Below, one piece after another: positions 9,600 to 18,892 of a stretch of DNA of 64,000 nucleotides. Origin of the DNA: Legionella feeleii (GTDB lineage Bacteria; Pseudomonadota; Gammaproteobacteria; Legionellales; Legionellaceae); NCBI RefSeq assembly GCF_001467625.1, contig NZ_LNYB01000082.1, forward strand, positions 125,118 through 189,117. The letters run 5' to 3'. Made by a program: the position numbers and the translations under genes. Under the pieces are notes generated by a model. That model was not told the origin of the DNA and ran no database searches. It was given only the letters and a program-made list of their open reading frames with translations. Within the stretch, counting starts at the first letter, position 1. Each line of letters opens with the position of its first letter.

Positions 9600-10342
9600 T
9601 GTTTACCTCGCAATAATGATTCAGGATGCCGCGATAGATAATCAGTCAAATTTTGAGCTGAATAAGCAGCACCCGAGATCTGTTTTAACGTTTGGGTAAA
9701 ATAGGTGAATACTGGCGGAGTATCTTCGTTAAGATTATTGGTTAATCTTTCAAAACTCTCTGCCATATTTTTAACTGCAATGATTGTTTGACGCATGTCT
9801 TCTGAACGAACAAATTTGCTAATGTCTTCCATCGTCTTTTTAGCGGTTTTTAATGCGTCATCTAAAGTCGTGTATTTATCAATTGTATTGATTGTTGGAA
9901 AAACGGGATAATTACGATAACGTGTTCGCTTATATTTATGCACAGGCAATGATTGAACCAGTTCAATATTTGCAACACCAGTTAAAAAATTGGGTTTGGA
10001 TATGTCAGCAACATAACCTTGCTTGATGAGTGTTCGCATCGGATTACGTCGCAGTCCAAACGTTTTCTCAACAAAAAATTGTACATAAACGGGGATTTCC
10101 ACTTCGTTCTTTGCCTTATTTTCCGTAATTTCTATTGCTGTAACTTGACCTATTTTCACCCCGCGGTAAGTCACTATTGACGAGGCTTCCAAACCGGTCA
10201 ATGATCCTTTGAAAAACATCACATAGGTTTCCACCTCGGCACGTAAGTATTCATTGTAAAAAAAGATTGCGCCAAAAATCATTAAACTGAGTGCGCCAAC
10301 AATAAAAATACCCACTAATGTGTAGAGTCGCTCCTGACGCAT
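9596..10342 (-). CDS. MCE (MlaD-like) substrate-binding protein
   Basis: One N-terminal membrane anchor (residues ~8-30) is followed by a single MCE/MlaD domain: FKGSLTGLEASSIVTYRGVK is the hallmark, with VKIGQVTAIEI behind it. The remaining C-terminal ~100 residues are helical. MCE proteins form hexameric periplasmic rings that carry lipids between the membranes. A good Shine-Dalgarno (TAAGGAG) precedes the ATG. The gene lies 8 nt after the permease gene and overlaps the PqiC-like gene by 4 nt, so the three form one operon. Confidence 0.85.
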   Translation of the reverse strand: MRQERLYTLVGIFIVGALSLMIFGAIFFYNEYLRAEVETYVMFFKGSLTGLEASSIVTYRGVKIGQVTAIEITENKAKNEVEIPVYVQFFVEKTFGLRRNPMRTLIKQGYVADISKPNFLTGVANIELVQSLPVHKYKRTRYRNYPVFPTINTIDKYTTLDDALKTAKKTMEDISKFVRSEDMRQTIIAVKNMAESFERLTNNLNEDTPPVFTYFTQTLKQISGAAYSAQNLTDYLSRHPESLLRGKQ

Positions 10343-10350
10343 TACGCTCC

Positions 10351-11109
10351 TTAAAAATTAGAAATATTCAAATATAAGCTAAAGGCTGTCAGCCATAATA
10401 AGCCCCGGGTTATGATTCGAGACACCGCTTGCCTTACTGAGATATTTCTTACCGCTACATCATAATAGTAATAGCCTACGATGAGACTCACAATGGTACA
10501 ATACACGGAGGTTTTTAAAATTGAGATAAATATTTCTATGAAGGTTATTGAACCTGCCAAATGCAGCAAATATTCATGAGTACTAATCCCTAACACAAAG
10601 TGGAAAGTTAGATAAACGCTAAAAATAAAGGCAGCCACTGTATAGGTGTAGAGAAGTAACGCTGTAATATTGATCCCAATAATGATCGGCAAAATATAAT
10701 CCAGTAATACTTCCTGAGGGACGCGATGCAGTTTTGTAACTCGAGCAGTAATCAAATTCAAAGAAGATTGCACACACAGTACATAGCCGATTAATAAGGG
10801 AACAAAATCTCGTGTTAACAAATTTTGCACAACTGACAGTGCCTTATGTTGCAGATGATACTTGTTTAAAATATGGTGAAGATTGGTGGCTATAGACATT
10901 CCCATTAAGGCGCTAATAAACAATAAAGGAATGGCCAGCTTGGCACCAGAGCGGTAGATGGTTTTTATTATACGATCCCAGGAAATAACAGCGCGTCCCC
11001 AGAGAAACTCTTGCATGCAGTGCCATAAGTGGCCAATGAAGTGAAAAAAAAGTGTAACTGATGCAATAAACTTTATTACATTAAAACCTGCGCGCCTAAA
11101 AACATACAT
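10351..11109 (-). CDS. MlaE-like ABC transporter permease
   Basis: The 252-residue protein has five to six hydrophobic segments and MlaE-family features: a long amphipathic N-terminus, the segment AIPLLFISALMGMSIATNL, and the VPQEVLLDYILPIIIGINI loop after the second membrane span. In the Mla system MlaE dimerises in the inner membrane and is driven by the ATPase MlaF. It is the first gene of a permease-MCE-lipoprotein operon. No MlaF-type ATPase gene lies in the operon or anywhere in this window, so the ATPase must come from another locus or be absent. Confidence 0.8.
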   Translation of the reverse strand: MYVFRRAGFNVIKFIASVTLFFHFIGHLWHCMQEFLWGRAVISWDRIIKTIYRSGAKLAIPLLFISALMGMSIATNLHHILNKYHLQHKALSVVQNLLTRDFVPLLIGYVLCVQSSLNLITARVTKLHRVPQEVLLDYILPIIIGINITALLLYTYTVAAFIFSVYLTFHFVLGISTHEYLLHLAGSITFIEIFISILKTSVYCTIVSLIVGYYYYDVAVRNISVRQAVSRIITRGLLWLTAFSLYLNISNF

Positions 11110-11252
11110 GTTCCAATCCTTGTGAAAAGAGTTCCATCAACCAGGCTCCGCCTCAATCATTAACCGGTAGATGCTTTACCATCCCAAGTTCTTATAAAGT
11201 AATGAAACCCTTTGGATAGCACTAATGCATTTATCCGACGCTTTTCGTTTTC

Positions 11253-11774
11253 TTACCTATCTTTAAAAACCTTAATAGGAAATGGCTTTAACTCGTTCTG
11301 TCCTTTTAAAAAATCAGTCACCAGATTCACCTGTGTGATCGTGGCTGACGAATACAGACCTTGTGTACAAGCTGATTTACTATAACGATTGGCGACAATA
11401 ACATAAGGTCCTTGATTACTGACAACAGCACAAGTACAAGACGCTTTTGATGCATCATTCTTATCGATAGAACATGGCATATCGAAACACCAGGCCCAAG
11501 GGCGTTTATTGTCACAACTTATATAACCTTTAATGGGATAATAACGCGAGTAAATGATTTCATACCCTCTGTTACAAGGTTTTTCACCTGCAGAATAACC
11601 TTCTTTCACATCACATTTGCAAGATACAAAATCTTTCCTTCCCGGAATGGGTTCACACAAGGCAGTTGTACACAATGCATATTTATTTTTGCAAAGATTA
11701 AAACTGGGTGCGGATGTGGAGGCTGTCAGATTAAAATGTACTATCATCAGAACAGCAAACACCATTTTCTTCAT
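11253..11774 (-). CDS. Secreted Cys-rich protein, paralogue of the 31474-32064 gene
   Basis: A signal peptide (MKKMVFAVLMIVHFNLTAST) precedes a ~150-residue mature protein with about twelve cysteines arranged in two related halves, each built on YALCTTALCEP...CKC or WCFDMPC...CTC motifs. The 31474-32064 gene shares the architecture and the diagnostic YALCT-A-C-P and CTC motifs. The function is unknown; the cysteines suggest a disulfide-stabilised periplasmic or secreted protein. A good ribosome-binding site (GGAAGGA) precedes the ATG. It is monocistronic, between the lipid-transport operon and the GDSL gene. Confidence 0.75.
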   Translation of the reverse strand: MKKMVFAVLMIVHFNLTASTSAPSFNLCKNKYALCTTALCEPIPGRKDFVSCKCDVKEGYSAGEKPCNRGYEIIYSRYYPIKGYISCDNKRPWAWCFDMPCSIDKNDASKASCTCAVVSNQGPYVIVANRYSKSACTQGLYSSATITQVNLVTDFLKGQNELKPFPIKVFKDR

Positions 11775-11887
11775 AATAAAATCCTTCCTGATTTAGATCC
11801 AGACGCACACTCTTTTAGTAGTTTGCAGCAATTAATTGCTCTTTTTATCATAAGGAATTCACATAATTCTTCAATAACAATAGCAAG

Positions 11888-12955
11888 TTACTCTTCATTT
11901 ACTAATTCCATCTCCGGGGTGGAAAAATAATATTCCAGCCGGTATTTGCGATAAAAATGTTCAGCCAATTTTGCATGCATGTAAGTACTAAGATGTACAT
12001 CATCCCCAAACATATACTCTCTTTCTGAGGAAAAATCGCTTTTTTCTATAATAAAATCTGTAGATTGTATATAGGATTGTCTTCGTTTAGCGATGTCAAA
12101 CCCATATTCCTCAGGGTTTTCATAAATTTCAGTAACTATCGAATTCACATCAAATACATCAACAGAGCATTGAGAGTGGGTCGCAGCAAACTCTTGGCAA
12201 GCTGTAGACAAACGCTCGTTAAAATAGAGCGAGCAGTCACGAGTATACTCACATTCTTCTTTCTTAGCCTGGTAACGAGGGGTTAACGAAAGATCAGGAA
12301 GATTAAATAAAACAAAATGGGAGTAATCATTCCTTACCAATTGAGCCAGATTTTCCATGCGGGCTTTTATAGCCAGATCAACATAATCACGAGAAGGACT
12401 GGTATTCACAGCCATTAAATCATTGGCACCAGACCATTCAATGACCAAGGTTTCTGCCTTATGTTTTTTTGATAACTCCAGCGCTTCATCATAGGCTAAT
12501 AGTTTTTTACGCACTCCATTTAAAGTCGGCAAAATTAAACGGTTAAAGAAACAATCAAGGTTTACACTGGGTACCCAGCTATAATCATGAGCCGTTAATC
12601 CCCCCTCATCGTAGTTTCTAATAAAATTTTTACCCTTATGGTTAATAACCAGATCATTATTAAGGAAATAGCCCGTCTGCACTAAGATTTCGACCCGCCG
12701 CTCATGACTATTAATATTATCCGCAATAGCTGGAGCAGCACCTGATTCCTCAATGATGAATTCTTCGGCAATCATTGCGCTTAGATGATCACTCCAGATT
12801 AAACCTGTAGTAAATTTACTTAAAGAAGAGCGGCCTCGCAGACCACTCAGAGTACTCATCGGAGTAAACCCAAGTAAATTTCGCCTATCCAGCGTTCCTT
12901 GAGCAGAGAAACTATCGCCCATCATGATAAAACTTGAAATCTTCCAGAGTTTCAT
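11888..12955 (-). CDS. GDSL/SGNH-family hydrolase without signal peptide
   Basis: The start is placed at the ATG at 12955, which has AAGGGA 6 nt upstream, rather than the TTG at 12961. Block I of the GDSL lipases is MGDSFSAQG with the nucleophile Ser15; block III is EWSGANDLM (GxND), and block V supplies Asp and His in DDVHLS. The 355 residues match the length of Legionella lysophospholipases/acyltransferases of the PlaA/C/D group, but similarity to a particular one cannot be judged by eye. There is no signal peptide, and the C-terminus is rich in Glu (PEMELVNEE), as in many Icm/Dot substrates. An effector esterase acting on host lipid is a reasonable guess. Confidence 0.75.
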   Translation of the reverse strand: MKLWKISSFIMMGDSFSAQGTLDRRNLLGFTPMSTLSGLRGRSSLSKFTTGLIWSDHLSAMIAEEFIIEESGAAPAIADNINSHERRVEILVQTGYFLNNDLVINHKGKNFIRNYDEGGLTAHDYSWVPSVNLDCFFNRLILPTLNGVRKKLLAYDEALELSKKHKAETLVIEWSGANDLMAVNTSPSRDYVDLAIKARMENLAQLVRNDYSHFVLFNLPDLSLTPRYQAKKEECEYTRDCSLYFNERLSTACQEFAATHSQCSVDVFDVNSIVTEIYENPEEYGFDIAKRRQSYIQSTDFIIEKSDFSSEREYMFGDDVHLSTYMHAKLAEHFYRKYRLEYYFSTPEMELVNEE

Positions 12956-13234
12956 GATCAATCCCTTATCTATTTAATGGCCCCATCCTCGAAGTACCTG
13001 CTATTGAAATGGAGTATGACATTAATAGAAGATTGTGCACAATAACTGTTTTTTTAGCTTTTGTGATACCTGACGGGAAGATTTTTGCTAACCATCAACA
13101 AAAATAAATGGTTTGGGATGAAGCCACTGAAAGAGAAATATAGAACAAATACTAATGTGGTATTAATGCACTCAACAGAAATTATTTAAGACCTATGGCA
13201 TTCTGCTAGCTTGAACATCAAGCCAGTAGAAATA

Positions 13235-15412
13235 TCAGCCCGCTATCGGTGTACTCAGGGCTCTCACTATACAATCAACTTCCTCTACCCTTTTCTGGTG
13301 GGCGAGACAATGCAATGGTCTAAATAAGCGAGGGGAATGATTGATTGGTGCTCGAACAGCAGGTAATTCTACTATAGCACCGCCGTGATTATCACCACTA
13401 CCAACAGGGGTTTCTTGTGGACCCCCGACGTGACTATCATCACTACCGACAGGGGTTTCTTGAGGACCACCGCCGTGATTATCAGCACTATCAACAGGGA
13501 TTTGTTGAGGGATAGTGCTAAGGGTGGTTGTAACCTCACTAACCAGTTGGTTAACAGACGATTGGAGCTGTGCTTTGTCGCTATCTTCTAAAACCTTTTT
13601 CAAACTTTGAAATTCAGTATTACCTACTTCCTGCAAACGCGCCAAGACTATTTTGGGTGTCTTGTCATATCCAAGCGCCAGATTGCTATGAATATCGTAC
13701 CATTCTAACCAGAGAGTACGGCGTCTATTAACATTTTCCATTCTTCTGATTAAATCTTCTTCACTGAGGGCTTCTTTTGACTGATACCTTGCTTCGATCT
13801 CTTCACAACGTTTGAATTCATCAATATAAAAATTTCTAACCATGGTTGCCTTTTCATGGTTGCCAAAAGCACTGGTCATTCTAGGATTAATTTGAAACTC
13901 GGGAATTTCAAACGTACCACCATAGTAGAATTGGCGCGCTTTTTGATAGAGATCATTTTTTACCACAATGTATTCAGCAGCAGCTCTCAAAGCAACCAAC
14001 ACGGTTGGAATTAAGATGAAAGTAAACACCAAATCAGAGAGGCCTAGCGGATTGAGTAGAATGGCCGTCAAAACAATCGCAGTGACGGCAACGATCATTG
14101 GCATTACCATTCTTGCAAATTTAAAAAACGGGTCCTTTTCATATAAACCAATGTTACGGTATTCTTCATAAATGGGACGAAAAGGTGCAAGCAAGCTTGC
14201 AATAATCGCTTTGTTTTCATTAATTTGAGTTGCAAAACGACTGTAGTTATAAAGATCGAGGAGGGCAAGAAACGAACTCTCGTTTTGTGTTGCAAAACTG
14301 GTAGCCTGAATAAAAGCATGTGCATCTGCCAGCTTGTTGACCAACTCTGTGCCGCCATTGACTAGCCTATTATTCCAAAGACCAGACAAGGAGTTCACTA
14401 CAGCTTGTCCTCGCGGTTCACTTGGTATTATCCATTCTTTACCATTAATGAGAAGCAGCTTTTCAATAATATGGTTGCCAAGCTCTTGCTTGTACACTTG
14501 AAGCCAATGGTCTAATAACAGCGCTTCATTATCATTAAAAGCTTGCATAATTTTTTTGGCAATACGGTTAGCCTGCCTTTGATTGAAATTATGCAATATC
14601 ATTTCATCAGGAAGATTTTTAGCAGTTGCCTGTTGTAAATAATAAAAAACCACTTCGGTTACTAGCATTTCCTCTACTTTCGCCGTATTGGGTTCTTTCT
14701 TTTGCATTTCAACGCGGTACCTGGCACGCAATACGGCGATGGCACTTTCTTCATGTGGAGGCAATGGATTGTTAAGCAAGGGGAAAGCTTGAGCCAAAGC
14801 ATTCGCACGTTCATCTAACAAAACGATTTTTTGGACAATTTTTTGTTGGCGAATTCGCTCTCTTTCCTGGATGATGGCTTTGCAGATATCAACCATTTCG
14901 GGGCTGGTAAAAAGGCGTTCCTCCCAATCGGCAATAATCTTTTTCTTTTTATCCTGTATCTGCTTCAGAGCCGCAGGATTCGTAACGTCTTGTTCCTCCT
15001 CGAGAAGAGGAGGGATGCTAATTTGTAGAACCCTGGAAAATTCAGCCTGGGTAAGTATACGTTTCTGTTCAGGGGTTAATAATTTAAATTCAGGGTATTC
15101 AGCCCTTAATATCTCCCAAATAATTCGCGCGACAACTTTCTTATATTCATCTGTTTGTTCAATATCAATCAGCAATCGGGTTTTTTGCGCGACAAAGTTT
15201 TGTTTAGCTTGGGCATAGATTGTTTCTGGGGATGAAAAAAGGACTTGCCACCAGGCTAAAGAGGAACGAATCTCTTCTATCGAAGTTAAGGTATCCTTAA
15301 CTGCTCTAATAAATTGCAGGCCTGCTGGAGAGCGCTCAAAAGTCTTGCGTTTTCGCCGATTAAGGAGGCCGTAACCAGGTATATACCGATTAGCTATATC
15401 CAAAAATTCCAT
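13235..15412 (-). CDS. 725-residue protein of unknown function, membrane hairpin plus C-terminal repeats
   Basis: No family is recognised. The protein is mostly helical and charged, with no signal peptide. Around residues 440-490 two hydrophobic segments (MIVAVTAIVLTAILLNPLGL and VFTFILIPTVLVALRAAAEY) make a probable membrane hairpin. Near the C-terminus a ~15-residue Gly/Pro/Asp/His-rich unit (PQETPVGSDDSHVGG) is present in three versions. Long helical proteins with an internal hairpin and low-complexity repeats are common among Legionella effectors that reside on host membranes; this is inference only. The gene stands alone, with about 280 bp of non-coding DNA after it. Confidence 0.7.
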   Translation of the reverse strand: MEFLDIANRYIPGYGLLNRRKRKTFERSPAGLQFIRAVKDTLTSIEEIRSSLAWWQVLFSSPETIYAQAKQNFVAQKTRLLIDIEQTDEYKKVVARIIWEILRAEYPEFKLLTPEQKRILTQAEFSRVLQISIPPLLEEEQDVTNPAALKQIQDKKKKIIADWEERLFTSPEMVDICKAIIQERERIRQQKIVQKIVLLDERANALAQAFPLLNNPLPPHEESAIAVLRARYRVEMQKKEPNTAKVEEMLVTEVVFYYLQQATAKNLPDEMILHNFNQRQANRIAKKIMQAFNDNEALLLDHWLQVYKQELGNHIIEKLLLINGKEWIIPSEPRGQAVVNSLSGLWNNRLVNGGTELVNKLADAHAFIQATSFATQNESSFLALLDLYNYSRFATQINENKAIIASLLAPFRPIYEEYRNIGLYEKDPFFKFARMVMPMIVAVTAIVLTAILLNPLGLSDLVFTFILIPTVLVALRAAAEYIVVKNDLYQKARQFYYGGTFEIPEFQINPRMTSAFGNHEKATMVRNFYIDEFKRCEEIEARYQSKEALSEEDLIRRMENVNRRRTLWLEWYDIHSNLALGYDKTPKIVLARLQEVGNTEFQSLKKVLEDSDKAQLQSSVNQLVSEVTTTLSTIPQQIPVDSADNHGGGPQETPVGSDDSHVGGPQETPVGSGDNHGGAIVELPAVRAPINHSPRLFRPLHCLAHQKRVEEVDCIVRALSTPIAG
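13379..13501 (-). repeat. In-frame ~45-bp tandem repeat, three copies
   Basis: Within the 725-codon gene three consecutive units encode IPVDSADNHGGG, PQETPVGSDDSHVGG and PQETPVGSGDNHGG. The DNA repeats at a 45-bp period with few differences, mostly compatible with the protein. Such repeats change copy number by slippage, so length variation between strains is expected. Confidence 0.8.
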
Positions 15413-15580
15413 ATGTCAGGCCATGTCATAAAATAGAGGTGAATCTTACGCCTCAAAGCTTAACATTTTATTATGTATTCACGCCACTGCAACAGATAAA
15501 AATATTCAGTTTAATCAAAATTAAATCAAAATAATTATTAAAAATACAATTAGACCTCTTATGATCCATGCCCAGAGAAT

Positions 15581-16225
15581 CTAGTCATGCAGTTTGGTGC
15601 CGTAAACCCGATCACCGGCATCACCTAGTCCGGGGAGGATATAGCCTTTTTCATCCAAACATTCGTCAATTGCTGCTGTATAAACCGGAATATCGGGATG
15701 TTCCTGGTGAAAAGAGGCAATACCTTCCGGGGCAGCCAATAAACAAAGAAATTTAATTGATTTCGGCTGCACTTCCTTAATTCGGCTGACCGCTGCAATA
15801 GCACTATTTCCCGTTGCCAGCATTGGGTCAACCACAATAATATCCCGATCTTTAATATGTTCAGGTAATTTATAGTAATACTCTACGACCATCAAAGTCT
15901 TGGGATCGCGATATAAACCAATATGACCGACACGCGCAGAAGGTATTAGTTGTAACATGCCATCTAAAATTGCATTACCAGCACGCAAGATAGAGACAAA
16001 GACCAATTTCTTCCCTTGCAAGACTGGCGCCTGCATGGTCGCAAGAGGGGTTTCAATTTCTTCATACTCAATCGGTAAATCACGGGTCACTTCGTAAGCG
16101 AGCAGCATACTCACTTCTTGCAAAAGGGTGCGAAACTTCACAGTACTGGTATCTTTCTTACGCATGATGGTCAGTTTGTGTTGGATAAGTGGATGGTTTA
16201 CTACAACCACATGTTGATCAGTCAT
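15581..16225 (-). CDS. upp: Uracil phosphoribosyltransferase
   Basis: The 214-residue protein has the normal UPRTase length and motifs: the N-terminal [17 protein letters not shown], the [13 protein letters not shown] segment, the PRPP-binding loop [12 protein letters not shown] and the C-terminal uracil-binding [10 protein letters not shown]. It converts uracil and PRPP to UMP and pyrophosphate in the cytosol. It begins 12 nt after the DUF1688 gene and is the last gene of the upp-URC4-URC1 cluster. In that setting UPRTase may also feed the URC uracil-degradation route, in which a phosphoribosylated intermediate has been proposed. Confidence 0.96.
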   Translation of the reverse strand: MTDQHVVVVNHPLIQHKLTIMRKKDTSTVKFRTLLQEVSMLLAYEVTRDLPIEYEEIETPLATMQAPVLQGKKLVFVSILRAGNAILDGMLQLIPSARVGHIGLYRDPKTLMVVEYYYKLPEHIKDRDIIVVDPMLATGNSAIAAVSRIKEVQPKSIKFLCLLAAPEGIASFHQEHPDIPVYTAAIDECLDEKGYILPGLGDAGDRVYGTKLHD

Positions 16226-16237
16226 TATTCTTCCTTT

Positions 16238-17476
16238 TTAAAAAACAGTGCCATCACTAATAATCTGGATAGGAGGATTACCCTCGCTACGCCGTAGTTT
16301 GGCTATACGCCGCCCAGCTTCCCAAGTTCCCCCCTGCAGAATTTTAGCCAAAGGGAGAGCAACAGCATCCATCTGTAACTGCTGACGAATGGTCGTTGCC
16401 AACTCATCCAACAAAGCCACCGTTAGAGCCCGCCATTCAACAATAGCCTCTGCTCCTGGGCTATGTGGCTTAAGAAATAACTCTTTATTTTTTACCCGCA
16501 GTAAGCCCATATCGATTAGCAAACCACCATTACGGTATTCAGGTAGACCAGTCAGCTCATCCAACTGGGTTACCTTTATTCCAGACCATTCTAAAGGTTC
16601 GACCAAAGAATAGGTTAACCATTGAGATAATTTATGGAAAGGTATCAATTCGGAACCCAAGACATCTGTCTTCAGCTTGGGATGGCACCAAACATCTCCT
16701 AAGGCGACACCCTCAAATTGTAATCGCGTCGGCCAAACTTCAGTAAAAGCCGCTAATACAGCTTGAAAAATTTGACTCGCCCTAATCGTCTGATTAACTT
16801 GTAAGGATGAAATATAAGAATAAAAATTACCCAGACGCCGTTCCTTCCCAAAATAATGGCTCTGTTTGCTAATGGCCATTCCTAAGCGATTAAGTAAAGC
16901 TACTCGTCCTTCTGCTCCTTCAAGAACATTGGTATTCGTTAGCTGGAAAGCCTTGGTCAAATCGGAATGGGCAAAAGTCAGTAAGCGCTCATAATCAACA
17001 CGCCAAGGCTGGTTTGGATCGCTACTAAAAACCCCACTGAGATAAAGAGCTAAACTGGCTATCGCCAATCCTTCCGAACGGTTATATTCTTGGCCAGTAT
17101 CTGAATCAAGATAACGCCAATAGTTACCTGCACCAGCATCCAGAAAAACACTGATAATGACTAGCTCATAAAAAATTTTACCTTGCTCTTCCTGTGATAA
17201 ACCGTGCAAGCGAGCAGTCAAAGCATTGATCCTATCAATACCACCCGTTGTAAAATGCCGCCAACGACTATGATAGGGGATTTCCAGGGTAGGATATTGA
17301 TCATGGATAACATCTAACACAAAAGCGGCAGTTGCTGACATTTGTTCATTATCAACAGCAAAATGCTCCAATTGCTCTTGGTATGCCAGACTCAACAGAC
17401 GCTGGGCTTGTTGACGAATAGTTCGCGGATCTTGCAGAGTTTGCAGCACGCTATTCGTTGACTCATTATCACTCAT
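16238..17476 (-). CDS. DUF1688 (URC4-type) uracil catabolism protein
   Basis: The 412-residue product matches the DUF1688 family, whose fungal member URC4 is needed for uracil degradation in Lachancea kluyveri. Visible signatures include the early IPYHSRWRHFTTGGIDR segment, the ISVFLDAGAGNYWRY motif, FQFEG-like LQFEGVALGDVW, and the C-terminal PPIQIISDGTVF. The catalytic role is unknown. The frame extends upstream to 17560, but the ATG at 17476 is chosen: it overlaps the end of the URC1-like gene by only 8 nt, has AGGA/TGGA upstream, and the extra 28 residues would be the neighbour's 3' end read in another frame. The order URC1-URC4-upp supports a uracil-degradation operon. Confidence 0.85.
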   Translation of the reverse strand: MSDNESTNSVLQTLQDPRTIRQQAQRLLSLAYQEQLEHFAVDNEQMSATAAFVLDVIHDQYPTLEIPYHSRWRHFTTGGIDRINALTARLHGLSQEEQGKIFYELVIISVFLDAGAGNYWRYLDSDTGQEYNRSEGLAIASLALYLSGVFSSDPNQPWRVDYERLLTFAHSDLTKAFQLTNTNVLEGAEGRVALLNRLGMAISKQSHYFGKERRLGNFYSYISSLQVNQTIRASQIFQAVLAAFTEVWPTRLQFEGVALGDVWCHPKLKTDVLGSELIPFHKLSQWLTYSLVEPLEWSGIKVTQLDELTGLPEYRNGGLLIDMGLLRVKNKELFLKPHSPGAEAIVEWRALTVALLDELATTIRQQLQMDAVALPLAKILQGGTWEAGRRIAKLRRSEGNPPIQIISDGTVF

Positions 17477-18740
17477 CAAGTCCACGTCCTTTTGGTATGG
17501 CAAGTTCGTTAATATCAATAATTCGATCCGGCGAGAAATAGCCAGCTGCCCGTTTGGCATCCATTTCTACTTTGGCATCATTGGGTATTAATTCATCAGG
17601 AATCTTCACCCGCTCTACAACCTCTATACCTGCTCGCTCGAGGGCGGCAAACTTCATATTGGACATGGATACAAAACGATGAATCTTCGTAATACCAAGC
17701 CAATGTAAAACATCAGACATTAATTCCTGGAATCGTACATCTTGCACACCAGCAACACATTCAGTACGTTCAAAATATTTGGCAGCAGTATCACCACCTT
17801 CCTGTCTTTTACGAGCATTATAAACGAGAAATTTAGTAACCTCACCTAGCGCACGGCCTTCTTTGCGATTATATACAATGAGTCCTGCCCCCCCTCTTTG
17901 TGCTGACTCAACACATAACTCAATACCATGAACCAGATAAGGACGGCAGGTACAAATATCAGAACCAAAAACATCCGAGCCATTACATTCATCATGAATA
18001 CGGCAAGAAAGTTCAATTTTTGGATCATGAATTGTCGTTACATCACCAAAAAAATAAGCCGTCAAACCACCAATTGGCGGCAAAAACACATCTAGATCCG
18101 TCCTGGTCACCAATTCTGGAAACATACCCGCTGTATGCTCAAAAAGAGTACGACGCAATTCGGCCTCAGAGACATTAAAACGTTCGGCAACGCCTGGTAA
18201 ATACCATACCGGTTCAATGGCTGCTTTAGTTACCAGTACATCGCCTGACTCTTGCAGAATTCTACCATCTGGTTTCAAGCGTCCTTTTTGAATAGCATTT
18301 TGTAATTCAGGGATATTAATATGCGCTCTTGTGACAGCAATACTCGGTCTAATATCGTAACCAGCCGCTATTTCCTCTGCAAAAACATCCGCGACGACAT
18401 GCCCCCAAGGATCGAGAGAAACAATTTTTCCCGGTTCATGCCATTGTTTATGGGGACCAATCACTACTGGTGGTGTTGTATCAGTTAAATCAGGTTTATG
18501 CTCAGGATTGAGGACACCCGCAGCAATGGCCAACGCCCGATAGACAGAGTAAGAACCTGAATGAGTACCTACCACATTACGATGTCTGATATTCGTAAGG
18601 GAAGCAATAATAGGCCCCCGTTCCTTTGGATCCTCCGCCCCCCACTTAATTTTCAGCGGCACAGCGATATGCTCAGAGGGATGAGAAGTTAAAACAATAT
18701 GGCCCTTGGATTTTCTTCCTGACTCATTAATTGTTGACAT
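17469..18740 (-). CDS. GTP cyclohydrolase II-like protein (URC1-type)
   Basis: The C-terminal half carries the GTP cyclohydrolase II zinc site: CRIHDECNGSDVFGSDICTC gives the three spaced cysteines, followed by GGAGLIVYNRKEGRALGE in place of the RibA arginine/EGRGIG segment. The first ~190 residues are not the DHBP synthase domain of RibBA but a URC1-type extension. URC1 is the GCHII homologue required for uracil catabolism in Lachancea, and bacterial homologues are known to cluster with DUF1688 and UPRTase genes, as here. AAGGA precedes the ATG. It is the first gene of the operon, so the function is pyrimidine catabolism rather than riboflavin synthesis. Confidence 0.85.
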   Translation of the reverse strand: MSTINESGRKSKGHIVLTSHPSEHIAVPLKIKWGAEDPKERGPIIASLTNIRHRNVVGTHSGSYSVYRALAIAAGVLNPEHKPDLTDTTPPVVIGPHKQWHEPGKIVSLDPWGHVVADVFAEEIAAGYDIRPSIAVTRAHINIPELQNAIQKGRLKPDGRILQESGDVLVTKAAIEPVWYLPGVAERFNVSEAELRRTLFEHTAGMFPELVTRTDLDVFLPPIGGLTAYFFGDVTTIHDPKIELSCRIHDECNGSDVFGSDICTCRPYLVHGIELCVESAQRGGAGLIVYNRKEGRALGEVTKFLVYNARKRQEGGDTAAKYFERTECVAGVQDVRFQELMSDVLHWLGITKIHRFVSMSNMKFAALERAGIEVVERVKIPDELIPNDAKVEMDAKRAAGYFSPDRIIDINELAIPKGRGLDE

Positions 18741-18892
18741 ACTAATCCTTGCAGATAGATAAATGCCTTAGGGGAAAACTACTACAAACCACAGTGTACT
18801 TATTTTAATGATAGTATTTTTTTATGTGGTCGCTTGTTAAATTTAAATGCATATAGTATTCCATACCTTCAGCCTACAGGATGGATTTGTAG

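Noticed and set aside
17477-17560. Longer DUF1688 frame beginning at 17560
   Set aside because: The extra 28 residues are the 3' end of the URC1-like gene in another frame; the ATG at 17476 has the better ribosome-binding site and the normal operon overlap.
17469-18740. Reading the GTP-cyclohydrolase-like gene as ribA of riboflavin synthesis
   Set aside because: There is no DHBP synthase domain or other rib gene nearby, the N-terminal extension is of the URC1 kind, and the neighbours are DUF1688 and upp.
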